A stretch of 56,978 nt of DNA from Limnohabitans sp. (GTDB taxonomy: Bacteria > Pseudomonadota > Gammaproteobacteria > Burkholderiales > Burkholderiaceae_C): contig NZ_JAOASQ010000033.1 of the NCBI RefSeq assembly GCF_030158565.1, positions 1 to 56,978 of the forward strand, written 5' to 3'. The translations under genes and the position numbers were made by a program. Of the stretch, positions 1 through 10,116 are shown one piece after another (within the stretch, counting starts at the first letter, position 1; each line of letters opens with the position of its first letter). Under the pieces are notes generated by a model. That model was given only the letters and a program-made list of their open reading frames with translations, did no database searches and was not told the DNA's origin.

Positions 1-2
1 AC

Positions 3-1193
<1,191 letters not shown>

Positions 1194-1213
1194 AGCACCC
1201 ACCTCTTGCCATC

Positions 1214-1252
1214 AACGGCCTGCTCCACCCATGTGTGGCAGGCCGTTTTTTT
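1214..1252 (+). terminator. Rho-independent terminator after acyl-CoA dehydrogenase
   Basis: A perfect 10-bp stem (AACGGCCTGC, 1214-1223, with GCAGGCCGTT, 1238-1247) closes a 14-nt loop and runs into seven T residues at 1246-1252. Confidence 0.9.
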
Positions 1253-1293
1253 GAGATGATCACCTCTTTGACTCAGACCTGAAGTGACCCACC

Positions 1294-1986
1294 ATGATTG
1301 ATCTGTACACTTGGCCCACACCCAACGGCCACAAAATCCACATCATGCTGGAGGAGTGCGGCCTGCCCTACAAGGTCCATGCCATCAACATCGGCACCGG
1401 CGACCAGTTCAAGCCCGCATTCCTCAAGATCAGCCCCAACAACAAGATCCCCGCACTGGTGGACTCTGACGGCCCTGACGGCAAGCCCATCGCCCTGTTC
1501 GAGTCTGGCGCCATCTTGCTGTACTTGGCGGCCAAGACCGGCAAATTTTTGCCGCAAAGTGACCACGCCAAATACGATGTGCTGCAATGGCTGATGTTCC
1601 AGATGGGCGGCGTGGGTCCCATGTTGGGCCAGGCCCACCACTTTCGCATCTACGCGCCCGAGAAGATCGAATACGGCATCAACCGATACACCAACGAGGC
1701 CAAGCGCCTGTATGGCGTGATGGACAAACAGCTCAAAAACCATGACTGGATCGCAGGCGATGAGTACTCCGTGGCCGACATGGCCATCTTCCCTTGGCTG
1801 CGCAGCTGGCAAAACCAAGGCATCGACTGGGCCGATTACCCTCACCTCAAAGTCTGGTTTGACCGCATCGCCGAACGCCCTGCCGTTCAAAAAGCCGTTC
1901 AGGTGCTGGCCGATGCCCGCAAACCTTTGCTGGACGACAAAGCCAAAAAGGCCTTATTTGGTGCCGCGCAGTACAAAAAACGCTGA
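1294..1986 (+). CDS. yfcG: Glutathione S-transferase family protein, YfcG-like
   Basis: 230-residue cytosolic protein with an N-terminal thioredoxin-fold GST domain and a helical C-terminal domain. It starts MIDLYTWPTPNGHK, carrying the Thr9/Asn11 pair that replaces the catalytic Tyr/Ser in the YfcG/Nu-class enzymes, followed by SPNNKIPALVD and the glutathione-binding ESGAILLYLA motif. E. coli YfcG is a glutathione-dependent disulfide-bond reductase of similar length; that role is inferred here from similarity. It stands alone between a terminator and tRNA-Pro. A weak CAAAAAAC/GTTTTTTG hairpin overlaps its stop codon. Confidence 0.88.
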   Translation: MIDLYTWPTPNGHKIHIMLEECGLPYKVHAINIGTGDQFKPAFLKISPNNKIPALVDSDGPDGKPIALFESGAILLYLAAKTGKFLPQSDHAKYDVLQWLMFQMGGVGPMLGQAHHFRIYAPEKIEYGINRYTNEAKRLYGVMDKQLKNHDWIAGDEYSVADMAIFPWLRSWQNQGIDWADYPHLKVWFDRIAERPAVQKAVQVLADARKPLLDDKAKKALFGAAQYKKR

Positions 1987-2042
1987 AGTTTTTTGATGCC
2001 CAACCCAAGAACAGGCGATTTGCTGGTTAGAATAACGGCAGT

Positions 2043-2119
2043 CGGAGCGTAGCGCAGCCTGGTAGCGCATCTGCTTTGGGAGCAGAGGGTCGCGAGTTCG
2101 AATCCCGCCGCTCCGACCA
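2043..2119 (+). tRNA. tRNA-Pro (TGG)
   Basis: 77-nt cloverleaf. The acceptor stem CGGAGCG/CGCTCCG is followed by discriminator A and an encoded CCA. The anticodon stem TCTGC/GCAGA encloses the loop TTTGGGA with anticodon TGG at 2077-2079. The T-arm reads GAGTTCGAATCCC. Confidence 0.97.
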
Positions 2120-2150
2120 TTCATCAAGACCCGCGAGGGCACTGAACATC

Positions 2151-2173
2151 AAAGGCCCGTCAGGGCCTTTTTT
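2151..2173 (+). terminator. Terminator between tRNA-Pro and tRNA-Arg
   Basis: The stem AAAGGCCC (2151-2158) and GGGCCTTT (2163-2170) has a 4-nt loop and a T run to 2173. It would end the tRNA-Pro transcript, so tRNA-Arg may have its own promoter or depend on readthrough. Confidence 0.85.
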
Positions 2174-2183
2174 GTTTTTGCAA

Positions 2184-2260
2184 CTGTCCGTAGCTCAGTT
2201 GGATAGAGCAACAGCCTTCTAAGCTGTGGGTCACAGGTTCGATTCCTGTCGGACAGGCCA
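2184..2260 (+). tRNA. tRNA-Arg (TCT)
   Basis: 77-nt cloverleaf with acceptor CTGTCCG/CGGACAG, discriminator G and encoded CCA. The anticodon stem ACAGC/GCTGT encloses CTTCTAA with anticodon TCT at 2218-2220. The T-loop is GTTCGATTC. The 244 bases between it and the next start codon show no further gene. Confidence 0.97.
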
Positions 2261-2504
2261 TATCCCCCATCAACAAGCCCCCCCACAGAAGCGAACGCGG
2301 TCTTCATGCACACAACTGTGTGCAGACTCGCCTTGTGCACTCGGGTTTGCCTAAAAAAACCAGCCGCGACAAGGTCCACACCTCCAACACCCACTGCCCC
2401 ATCACAGGGAGGTGTTTGAATCAGTCCAAGGGTCTTCACCAAAGAGCTTGAGGCCCTTGGCATGCCAAAATCAGCTGCAACACATTCACAGGTTTGCAGC
2501 ACAC

Positions 2505-3323
2505 ATGTTTCGCAACGCAGTCATCACCGGCGCATGTGGCGGCCTGGGGCAAGCCCTGGCACGTCTTCTGATCGGACAAGGTGCTCATGTCGCTTTGGTG
2601 GGCATGAACACCTCAGCCTTGAACGACTTGGCGGCGCTGGCGCCAGAGCGTTGCCGCGTCTACACCCCCGATGTGTCGGATGCGCTCGCCATGCAGGCCA
2701 TGGGCGCAGACTGGCTGCAACACCATGGCACCCCCGATTTGGTCATTGCCAATGCGGGCGTGGCCGGTGGTTTTGACACTGCAGAATCGACAGACTTGGC
2801 CGTGATGCGCCGCATGCTGGAGATCAACCTGCTGGGCGTGGCCAGCACCTTCCATCCCTTCTTGCGTGCCATGCGTGACAGCGGCCAAGGCGGCGCGCTG
2901 GTCGGCGTGGCCAGCGTGGCAGGTTGGCGCGGCATGCCGGGTAACGGGGCGTATTGCGCGAGCAAAGCGGGCTTGATCGCCTATTTGCAAAGCCTGCGCG
3001 CCGAATTGCGGCCCACACGACTCACCGTTCACACCATCAGCCCCGGGTATTTGCGCACCGCACTCACAGCAGGCAACACCTTTGCCATGCCCGGCCTGCT
3101 CGGCCCCGACGAAGCCGCCAGCGCTTTGCTGCAAGGCCTCGTCCAAGGCCGTGAACACATTGTTTTGCCCCGGCGCATCGGCTGGCTGTCCAAAGCCTTG
3201 TCGCTGCTGCCTGCAAGGCTGCACGACCGCATTTTGCTGGGCCAGCCCCGCAAGCCGCGTGCAGGCCAAGCGGGCGCCACGCCCATTCCGGGTCTGCCCC
3301 CATCCTCATCGTCCCCACCATGA
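2505..3323 (+). CDS. Short-chain dehydrogenase/reductase (classical SDR)
   Basis: 272-residue NAD(P)-dependent oxidoreductase. The cofactor motif TGACGGLG lies at the N-terminus, NAG (ANAGVAGG) follows near residue 85, and the catalytic YCASK tetrad segment comes after a Ser-containing strand. The start at 2505 places the Rossmann motif at the expected distance; in-frame sequence upstream to 2412 is non-conserved. Its stop overlaps the next start as ATGA, so it is translationally coupled to the flavin monooxygenase. The pair suggests alcohol/ketone conversion on one substrate. The C-terminus is long and Pro/Arg rich. Confidence 0.85.
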   Translation: MFRNAVITGACGGLGQALARLLIGQGAHVALVGMNTSALNDLAALAPERCRVYTPDVSDALAMQAMGADWLQHHGTPDLVIANAGVAGGFDTAESTDLAVMRRMLEINLLGVASTFHPFLRAMRDSGQGGALVGVASVAGWRGMPGNGAYCASKAGLIAYLQSLRAELRPTRLTVHTISPGYLRTALTAGNTFAMPGLLGPDEAASALLQGLVQGREHIVLPRRIGWLSKALSLLPARLHDRILLGQPRKPRAGQAGATPIPGLPPSSSSPP

Positions 3324-4636
3324 CCACCACCCGCACCGAAGAACAAATCGCCCTCATTGGCGCAGGCCCCGCTGGCCTGGCCGGTGCGCGGGCGCTCAGC
3401 CTGCACGGCGTGCCCTTTCAGGGCTTTGAAGCCCACACCGAAGTGGGTGGCCTGTGGAACGCGGGCAACCCCCGCTCCACCGTCTACGAGTCCGCCCATC
3501 TGATCTCCAGCAAACGCATGACGGAATTCACCGAATTCCCGATGTCTGGTGATGCCGCCGACTACCCCAGCCACCGCGAGTTGTTGCCTTATTTCAAGGC
3601 CTATGCCGAGCATTTCGATTTGCTGCGGCATTACCGCTTTGGTGTGCGCGTGGTCCGGGTCGAACCGGTGAGCGATGCGCCCGACACGCTCTGGCGCGTG
3701 AGCATCGACCCCGGCAACGGCCGACTGGAGACGGCCAACTACAAAGGCGTGGTCATTGCCAACGGCACCCTGGCTGAGCCCAATATGCCCGCTTTTGAAG
3801 GCCAGTTCAGCGGCGAGCTGCTGCACACCTCGGCCTACAAAAGCGCCCGCCAGTTCGACGGCAAACGCGTGCTCATCGTGGGCGCGGGCAACTCGGGTTG
3901 CGACATCGCGGTCGACGCCGTGCACCACGCCCAAAGCATCGACATCTCGGTGCGCCGGGGTTATTACTTCGTGCCCAAATACGTGTTCGGCAAACCGGCC
4001 GACACCGTGGGCGGCAAGATCACGCTGCCCATGCGCCTGAAGCAAGCCATCGACAGCACCATCCTCAAATGGTTCACCGGCGATCCGGTGCGCTTTGGCT
4101 TCCCCAAGCCCGCCTACAAGATGTACGAGTCGCACCCGGTGGTCAACTCACTCATCCTGTACCACATTGGCCATGGCGATGTGAAGGTGCGCCCCGACAT
4201 CGCGCGGCTGGATGGCCACACCGTGCACTTCAAAGACGGCAGCCAAAAAGACTACGACATGGTCATGGCCGCCACTGGATACAAGCTGCACTACCCCTTC
4301 ATCGACCGCGCCCTGCTCAACTGGCAAGGCATGGCGCCCAAGCTCTACCTCAACATCCTCTCGCCACAGTTCAGCCGTCTGGCCGTGCTGGGCATGGTCG
4401 AGGCCAGTGGTCTGGGCTGGCAAGGCCGCTACGAACAAGCAGAGCTGGTGGCCCGCTACTTCAAAGGGCTGGACACTGGCAGCACAGCAGCGGCGGCCTT
4501 GAACACAGCCCGCCAAGGCCCCTCGCCCGATGTGTCGGGGGGCTACCAATACCTGCAACTCGAACGCATGGCTTACTACGTCAACAAAGACGCCTACCGC
4601 GCTGCCGTGCGCCAAGCCTCGGCCGCGCTGGCCTGA
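3320..4636 (+). CDS. Flavin-containing monooxygenase (FMO/BVMO-like)
   Basis: 438-residue class B flavoprotein monooxygenase. The FAD-binding GAGPAGLAGARAL lies near the N-terminus, the FMO fingerprint FSGELLHTSAY (F-x-G-x3-H-x3-Y) around residue 160, and a second Rossmann motif VGAGNSGCDIAV for NADPH just after. Family members oxygenate soft nucleophiles or insert oxygen next to a ketone (Baeyer-Villiger); the fingerprint ending in Tyr rather than Trp fits FMO better. It overlaps the upstream SDR by 4 bp and is 25 bp before a BASS-type transporter. The substrate is unknown. Confidence 0.87.
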   Translation: MTTTRTEEQIALIGAGPAGLAGARALSLHGVPFQGFEAHTEVGGLWNAGNPRSTVYESAHLISSKRMTEFTEFPMSGDAADYPSHRELLPYFKAYAEHFDLLRHYRFGVRVVRVEPVSDAPDTLWRVSIDPGNGRLETANYKGVVIANGTLAEPNMPAFEGQFSGELLHTSAYKSARQFDGKRVLIVGAGNSGCDIAVDAVHHAQSIDISVRRGYYFVPKYVFGKPADTVGGKITLPMRLKQAIDSTILKWFTGDPVRFGFPKPAYKMYESHPVVNSLILYHIGHGDVKVRPDIARLDGHTVHFKDGSQKDYDMVMAATGYKLHYPFIDRALLNWQGMAPKLYLNILSPQFSRLAVLGMVEASGLGWQGRYEQAELVARYFKGLDTGSTAAAALNTARQGPSPDVSGGYQYLQLERMAYYVNKDAYRAAVRQASAALA

Positions 4637-4661
4637 CCACAGCCCCCATAAGGAACACCCC

Positions 4662-5594
4662 ATGCTGCCTGTTGACGAGATCCGCCTGAACTTCAACCCC
4701 GCCTCGCTGGCGGTGCTCAATGTGGTGCTGGGCTTTTTGATGTTCGGCATCGCGCTCGATACCCGCATCGAAGACTTTCGCCGCTTGCTGCGCATGCCCA
4801 TGGCTTTTGCCGTGGGCATTGCGGCGCAGTTTCTGGTGCTGCCCGCCATCACCTTTGGCCTCACGCTGGTGCTGCAGCCTGCGCCCAGCATCGCGCTGGG
4901 CATGATTTTGGTGGCCTGCTGCCCACCCGGCAACGTGAGCAACATCCTGACCCACCGAGCCAACGGCAATGTGGCGCTCAGCGTGTCCATGACCGCCGTG
5001 TCAAACGCCATCTCGGTGTTCGCCATGCCGCTCAACTTTGCTTTCTGGGGCAGCATCCACCCCACGGCGTCCAAGCTGTTGACCAGCATTGCGCTCGATC
5101 CTGCACAGATGTTCGTGCACATCCTCTTGATCATCGGCTTGCCCTTTGTGCTGGGCCTGGCTTGCGTGCACCGCTTTCCGGTCTGGACCGAGCGCTTCAA
5201 AAAGCCGCTGCGCATCCTCAGTTTTCTGGCCTTGATCGGCTTCATCATCGGCGCCATCGCGGGCAACTGGCGCTACTTCATGGACTATGTCGGCTTGGTA
5301 CTCATGGCGGTGGTGCTGCACGACGCGCTGGCCTTTGCCACCGGCTGGTCGATTGCGCGCATGGCGCGATTGAGCGACTACGACTGCCGCGCCGTGTCCA
5401 TTGAAGTGGGCATCCGCAACGCGGGTCTGGGCCTGGTGCTGATCTTCAGCTTCTTCAACGGCTTGGGCGGCATGGCCGTGGTGGCGGGCGTTTGGGGCTT
5501 TTGGGACATCATCGCGGGCCTGATCCTGGCCGGTTGGTGGGCGCGCAAACCCTTGACCAGTGGCGGCCCTGCAGCGGTGGACCCCACAGCGTGA
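4662..5594 (+). CDS. Bile acid:sodium symporter (BASS) family transporter
   Basis: 310-residue polytopic inner-membrane protein with about nine to ten hydrophobic segments. It has the BASS-family segment CCPPGNVSNILTHRANGN, corresponding to the crossover/substrate region, and VGIRNAGLGL in the second crossover. The start ATG at 4662 has an AAGGAAC ribosome site. BASS proteins couple Na+ to uptake of bile acids, pantoate, 2-oxoacids or sulfonated organics, so the substrate is open. It lies inside the SDR-FMO-BASS-SDR run, and its TGA overlaps the next GTG start. Confidence 0.85.
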   Translation: MLPVDEIRLNFNPASLAVLNVVLGFLMFGIALDTRIEDFRRLLRMPMAFAVGIAAQFLVLPAITFGLTLVLQPAPSIALGMILVACCPPGNVSNILTHRANGNVALSVSMTAVSNAISVFAMPLNFAFWGSIHPTASKLLTSIALDPAQMFVHILLIIGLPFVLGLACVHRFPVWTERFKKPLRILSFLALIGFIIGAIAGNWRYFMDYVGLVLMAVVLHDALAFATGWSIARMARLSDYDCRAVSIEVGIRNAGLGLVLIFSFFNGLGGMAVVAGVWGFWDIIAGLILAGWWARKPLTSGGPAAVDPTA

Positions 5595-6583
5595 AGACGC
5601 CCCAAGCCGCCCGCGTGCTGATCACCGGGGCCTCTGGCTTTTTGGGTCAGGGCCTGATCCGCACCCTGGCAGAGCGCCGTACTTGCGCACACGTGGTCGC
5701 GGTCGATGTGCGCGAGGTGCCGCCCGAACAACGCCTGCCCGGCATCAGCTACGTCACGCAAGATGTGCGCGATCCGGCGCTGGCCGGCACCCTTGCCGCA
5801 CACCGCATCGACACCGTGGTGCACCTGGCCTCCATCGTCACGCCCGGCAAAGATTCGAACCGCGCATTTGAATATTCCGTCGATGTGGGGGGCACTCAAA
5901 ACGTGCTGCAAGCCTGTGTGCAACGTGGCGTGGCGCACATCGTGGTCTCGTCCAGCGGCGCGGCCTACGGCTACCACGCCGACAACGCGGCCTGGCTCAC
6001 CGAAGACATGCCGCTGCGCGGCAACGAGAGCTTTGCCTACTCGCACCACAAACGTCTGGTCGAAGAGATGCTGGCGCAATACCGCCAGAGCCATCCGCAA
6101 CTGCAGCAAACCGTGCTGCGCATCGGCACCATCCTGGGCGAGCGGGTCAACAACCAGATCACCGCCCTGTTTGAGAAAAAACGCCTGTTGGCCATCCGTG
6201 GAAGTGACAGCCCCTTTGTGTTCATCTGGGACGAAGACGTGACCGGTGCCATCGTGCATGCGCTGAGCGGCCAAGCCGAAAGCGGCTGCTTCAACCTGGC
6301 CGGTGACGGCGCTCTGACGATCTTCGAGATCGCTCAGCGCTTGAACAAACCAGCCCTTGTCTTGCCCGCTTGGTTGTTGCAATCCGCTTTGTTTGTGGGG
6401 CACAAGCTGGGCATCAGCCGCTACGGCCCCGAGCAACTCGACTTTCTGCGCTATCGGCCTGTGCTGCTGAACACCGCGCTCAAAACCCGGTTCGGCTACA
6501 CGCCTGACAAGACCAGCGCGCAGGCCTTTGAAGCGTTCGTGGCTGCTCGCGCGATCACAGACAAGCCTGTGCGCTGTCTCTGA
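5591..6583 (+). CDS. NAD-dependent epimerase/dehydratase (extended SDR)
   Basis: 330-residue extended SDR. The TGASGFLG dinucleotide motif is at residues 11-18, VVHLASIV follows, a Ser-rich strand (VSSSGAAYG) leads to the catalytic YSHHK near residue 150, and the variable C-terminal substrate domain is complete. The GTG start at 5591 overlaps the upstream stop (GTGA), showing coupling. Members act on nucleotide sugars, steroids or dihydroflavonol-like ketones. The context with FMO and BASS suggests a small-molecule (terpenoid- or steroid-like) route, but this is inference. It ends 3 bp from the convergent IclR gene. Confidence 0.82.
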   Translation: MKTPQAARVLITGASGFLGQGLIRTLAERRTCAHVVAVDVREVPPEQRLPGISYVTQDVRDPALAGTLAAHRIDTVVHLASIVTPGKDSNRAFEYSVDVGGTQNVLQACVQRGVAHIVVSSSGAAYGYHADNAAWLTEDMPLRGNESFAYSHHKRLVEEMLAQYRQSHPQLQQTVLRIGTILGERVNNQITALFEKKRLLAIRGSDSPFVFIWDEDVTGAIVHALSGQAESGCFNLAGDGALTIFEIAQRLNKPALVLPAWLLQSALFVGHKLGISRYGPEQLDFLRYRPVLLNTALKTRFGYTPDKTSAQAFEAFVAARAITDKPVRCL

Positions 6584-6586
6584 GCC

Positions 6587-7357
6587 TCACAGCAAAGGCC
6601 GCAACTCCCGCGCTGCCTCCAAGAGCAGGGGCAACCACTTGCGTTGCACCGCAGCGTCTGACAACTGTTCGGGCGTGCCCACCACATTGAGCGCAGCCAA
6701 AGTTCGGCCCTGCATATTGCGCAGCGGCACCGCCAGCGCATGGATGCCCAGCTCGTGGGCATCGCGCGACAAGGCGTGGTCTTGCGTGCGAACCTGGTCG
6801 ATGATTTTTTTGAAAGCCGCCGTGCCCACTTCGGTTTGCGGCGTGATGCGGGCCAGGCTGCGGCCTTTGAGCCATGCGCTCAATTCGGCCTTGGGCCAAT
6901 TGGCCAACAAAACCTGCCCGGTGGATGTGGCGTGTGCCGGCAATCTCGCGCCCAAGTGCAAGCCGTAAGCGAGGTGACGCACAGGCTCGGCCACGCCCGC
7001 GCTGCGCGCCACGATCACGCATTCGTCACCGTCCAGCACCACCGCAGAAAACGCCGCCTGCGTCTGCGAGGCCAGGCGGTTGAGTGTGGGTTGCAAGGCT
7101 CGGGGCAAGCGTGAGGTGGCCATGTAGCTGCCCGCAAAGCGCAGCACACGGGCCGACAACCAGTAGTGGCTGCCATCGGTTTCCAGATAACCCAACTCGG
7201 CCAGCGTGAGCAAATGCCGCCGCGCCGCCGCGCGGGTGATGCCGGTGCGTTGCGCGGCCAAGGTCGCATTCAGGCGCTGGCGCTCGGTGTCAAAGGCTTC
7301 CAGCACGGCCAGGCCTTTGGCCAGGCCTTCGATGTAATCCGCTTTGGCGATGGTCAT
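6587..7357 (-). CDS. IclR-family regulator, probable PobR/PcaR type
   Basis: 256-residue transcription factor with an N-terminal winged helix (GLAVLEAFDTERQRLN, then a recognition helix in TRAAARRHLLTL) and a C-terminal IclR effector domain containing LPAHATSTGQVLLA. It opens with YIEGLAKGLAVLEAF, a form common in PcaR/PobR/PcaU proteins that sense protocatechuate or 4-hydroxybenzoate. It diverges from pobA across 240 bp containing two palindromes, which makes it the likely pobA activator. The assignment as PobR is inferred from family and position. Confidence 0.85.
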   Translation of the reverse strand: MTIAKADYIEGLAKGLAVLEAFDTERQRLNATLAAQRTGITRAAARRHLLTLAELGYLETDGSHYWLSARVLRFAGSYMATSRLPRALQPTLNRLASQTQAAFSAVVLDGDECVIVARSAGVAEPVRHLAYGLHLGARLPAHATSTGQVLLANWPKAELSAWLKGRSLARITPQTEVGTAAFKKIIDQVRTQDHALSRDAHELGIHALAVPLRNMQGRTLAALNVVGTPEQLSDAAVQRKWLPLLLEAARELRPLL

Positions 7358-7377
7358 GTGGTCCTTGATCGTGAAAC

Positions 7378-7441
7378 GTCGGGGCTGCAGCCACCGACCT
7401 ACAAAGTCATCGGGAAGTCGGCGGCTTCAGCTTTGACATGC
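7378..7441. repeat. REP-like palindromic repeat, family A
   Basis: GTCGGGGCTGCAGCCACCGA at 7378 and on matches the arm at 11322-11348 closely, including CCGACCTACAA. The second half (7418-7441) is the inverted form of the same core. It lies at the pobR end of the divergent promoter region. Confidence 0.7.
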
Positions 7442-7458
7442 TGTGTTGAATGCCCGTG

Positions 7459-7493
7459 TTGATGCGCATCAATTTGCGCGATGATCGCACAAA
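7459..7493. promoter_or_regulatory. Twin palindromes in the pobR-pobA promoter
   Basis: TTGATGCGCATCAA (7459-7472) is a perfect palindrome matching the FNR/ANR consensus TTGAT-N4-ATCAA. Abutting it, TTTGCGCGAT-G-ATCGCACAAA (7473-7493) is a 9/10 inverted repeat. It contains GCGCGATGATCGCAC, which agrees at 12 of 15 positions with the recalled PcaR-type site GTTCGATAATCGCAC. The second is the likely IclR-regulator operator; a role for the first in oxygen control is a guess. Confidence 0.6.
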
Positions 7494-7504
7494 TTATCCA
7501 CTGA

Positions 7505-8794
<1,290 letters not shown>

Positions 8795-8805
8795 TTCGGA
8801 GCCCC

Positions 8806-8835
8806 ATGGATACCGGCTCGCAGGCCGGTATGACA
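8806..8835. repeat. REP-like palindrome, family B (short form)
   Basis: ATGGATACCGGC, a short loop, then GCCGGTATGACA, with stem TACCGGC (8811-8817)/GCCGGTA (8824-8830). The same ATGGATAC...GTATGACA frame recurs at 35116-35143 and 40508-40536. Confidence 0.75.
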
Positions 8836-8887
8836 TGCTTTTTTGCAAGCCCTGGCATGCGCGCTCGGCTCTTATGACATCAATACG

Positions 8888-9021
8888 GCAAGTTGCACGC
8901 AGCATCAAAACAGCAACTTGCGCGCTGCATCGAAACAGCAACTTGCTCACCATATCGAAAAAGCAACTTGCTCACCGTATCGAAAACGCAACTTGCTCAC
9001 CGTATCGAAAAAGCAACTTGC
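8888..9021. repeat. 25-bp tandem repeat array
   Basis: Five head-to-tail 25-bp units (starting 8888, 8913, 8938, 8963, 8988) and a 9-bp sixth. The third to fifth units are nearly identical, with core GCAACTTGCTCACCGTATCG; the first two are diverged. There are no spacers, so it is not a CRISPR array. Each unit carries GCAACTTGC, itself a partial dyad. Function is unknown. Confidence 0.9.
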
Positions 9022-9023
9022 TT

Positions 9024-9052
9024 GTCACCCCGGACTTGATCCGGGGTCCATG
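9024..9052. repeat. REP-like palindrome, family B (long form)
   Basis: ACCCCGGA (9027-9034) pairs with TCCGGGGT (9040-9047) around CTTGA and is followed by CCATG. Close copies occur at 40661-40689 and 43879-43971. Confidence 0.8.
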
Positions 9053-9226
9053 CCTTGCGCCACATGACCGGTCAGGGTTGTGCCTGGCCTGCAAACGTCG
9101 GACCTGAAGGTGCCGACCTGCGGGGGCCGGCTATTTGCAGGTCAGCGGATTCAACGCCAAGCAAACGTGACAGTACCCCGTCAGCGCACTGCTCATAATG
9201 TGGACCAAAGCATTTCAAGGTCCAGC

Positions 9227-10096
9227 ATGTCCTCTCTTAAACCCCTGCGCGGTGTGCGCGTTCTCAGCCTCGCCCTCAACCTGCCCGGCCCCGCCGCGCT
9301 CATGCGCTTGGCCCAAATGGGCGCCAGCTGCACCAAGGTCAACCCGCCTTCGGGCGACCCGATGCAGCACTACACACCCGACGGCTACGACATGCTGCAC
9401 CATGGCGCCAAGCACAAAACGCTGGACCTCAAAACCGCCGCCGGTCAGGCGGCGCTGCACAAGCTGCTGCCCAAGACCGATGTCCTGCTGACCTCGTTTC
9501 GGCCCTCGGCCCTGAGCAAGTTGGGCCTGAGCTGGAAAACTTTGCACAAGCAATACCCCACACTGAGCTTGATCGAAGTGGTCGGTGCTCCCGGCCCGCT
9601 GGCCGAGATCCCTGGACACGATTTGACGTACCAAGCCGAAGTCGGTCTGGTCAACGGCATGGACTTGCCGCCCAGCCTGTTCGCCGACATGGGCGGTGCA
9701 CTCATGGCCAGCGAAGCCACACTCAAGGCCTTGATCACGCTCAAGACCACCGGCAAAGGCAGCCACCACGAAGTGGCCTTGTCAGATGCCGCAGCCTGGT
9801 TGGCCCTGCCCCGCCAGCTGCGCATGACCACGCCCGATGGCGCTGTGGGTGGCGCACACGCGGGCTACCGGGTCTATGCCTGCAAAAACGGCCGCGTGGC
9901 CGTGGCTGCGCTGGAGCCGCACTTTGCCATCCGTCTTTGCGAAGCCGCTGGCATCACGTTGGCACACCCCGTCAAAGACCTGTTCAAGCCCGCCACGCGC
10001 AAAGCCGTCGAAACATTCCTGGCCAGCCAAACCCGCGCCCAGCTGGACAAGCTGGCCACGGCCAAAGACATTCCGATGCTGACGCTGGCGCGCTGA
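9227..10096 (+). CDS. CaiB/BaiF-type CoA transferase or racemase, short form
   Basis: 289 residues, shorter than the usual 360-400 of the family III CoA-transferase/alpha-methylacyl-CoA racemase group. The N-terminal CoA-binding region (RVLSLALNLPGPAALMRLAQ) and the GHD (His131) and ADMGG (Asp154) motifs, which hold the acid/base pair in racemases, are kept. The missing part is C-terminal to the large domain. The start at 9227 follows AAGG and precedes the first conserved residues. Probable activity is on an acyl-CoA; the exact reaction is not predictable. Its stop faces hpd 20 bp away. Confidence 0.78.
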   Translation: MSSLKPLRGVRVLSLALNLPGPAALMRLAQMGASCTKVNPPSGDPMQHYTPDGYDMLHHGAKHKTLDLKTAAGQAALHKLLPKTDVLLTSFRPSALSKLGLSWKTLHKQYPTLSLIEVVGAPGPLAEIPGHDLTYQAEVGLVNGMDLPPSLFADMGGALMASEATLKALITLKTTGKGSHHEVALSDAAAWLALPRQLRMTTPDGAVGGAHAGYRVYACKNGRVAVAALEPHFAIRLCEAAGITLAHPVKDLFKPATRKAVETFLASQTRAQLDKLATAKDIPMLTLAR

Positions 10097-10116
10097 AACG
10101 ACTGTCCTGACGCGCC

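Larger units (their letters stand above)
8795..9226. other. Non-coding gap dominated by repeats
   Basis: 432 bases between pobA and the CaiB-type gene. They contain two REP-like palindromes (8806-8835, 9024-9052), a 25-bp tandem array (8888-9021) and a diverged family-A palindrome around 9095-9125. No convincing gene is seen: open frames crossing it shift codons at each 25-bp unit. Confidence 0.7.

Noticed and set aside
2043..2260. tRNA genes as integration sites of a genomic island
   Set aside because: No integrase, no duplicated tRNA 3' end and no composition break follow them.
8888..9021. Possible CRISPR array
   Set aside because: Units are directly adjacent with no unique spacers, and no cas genes are near.
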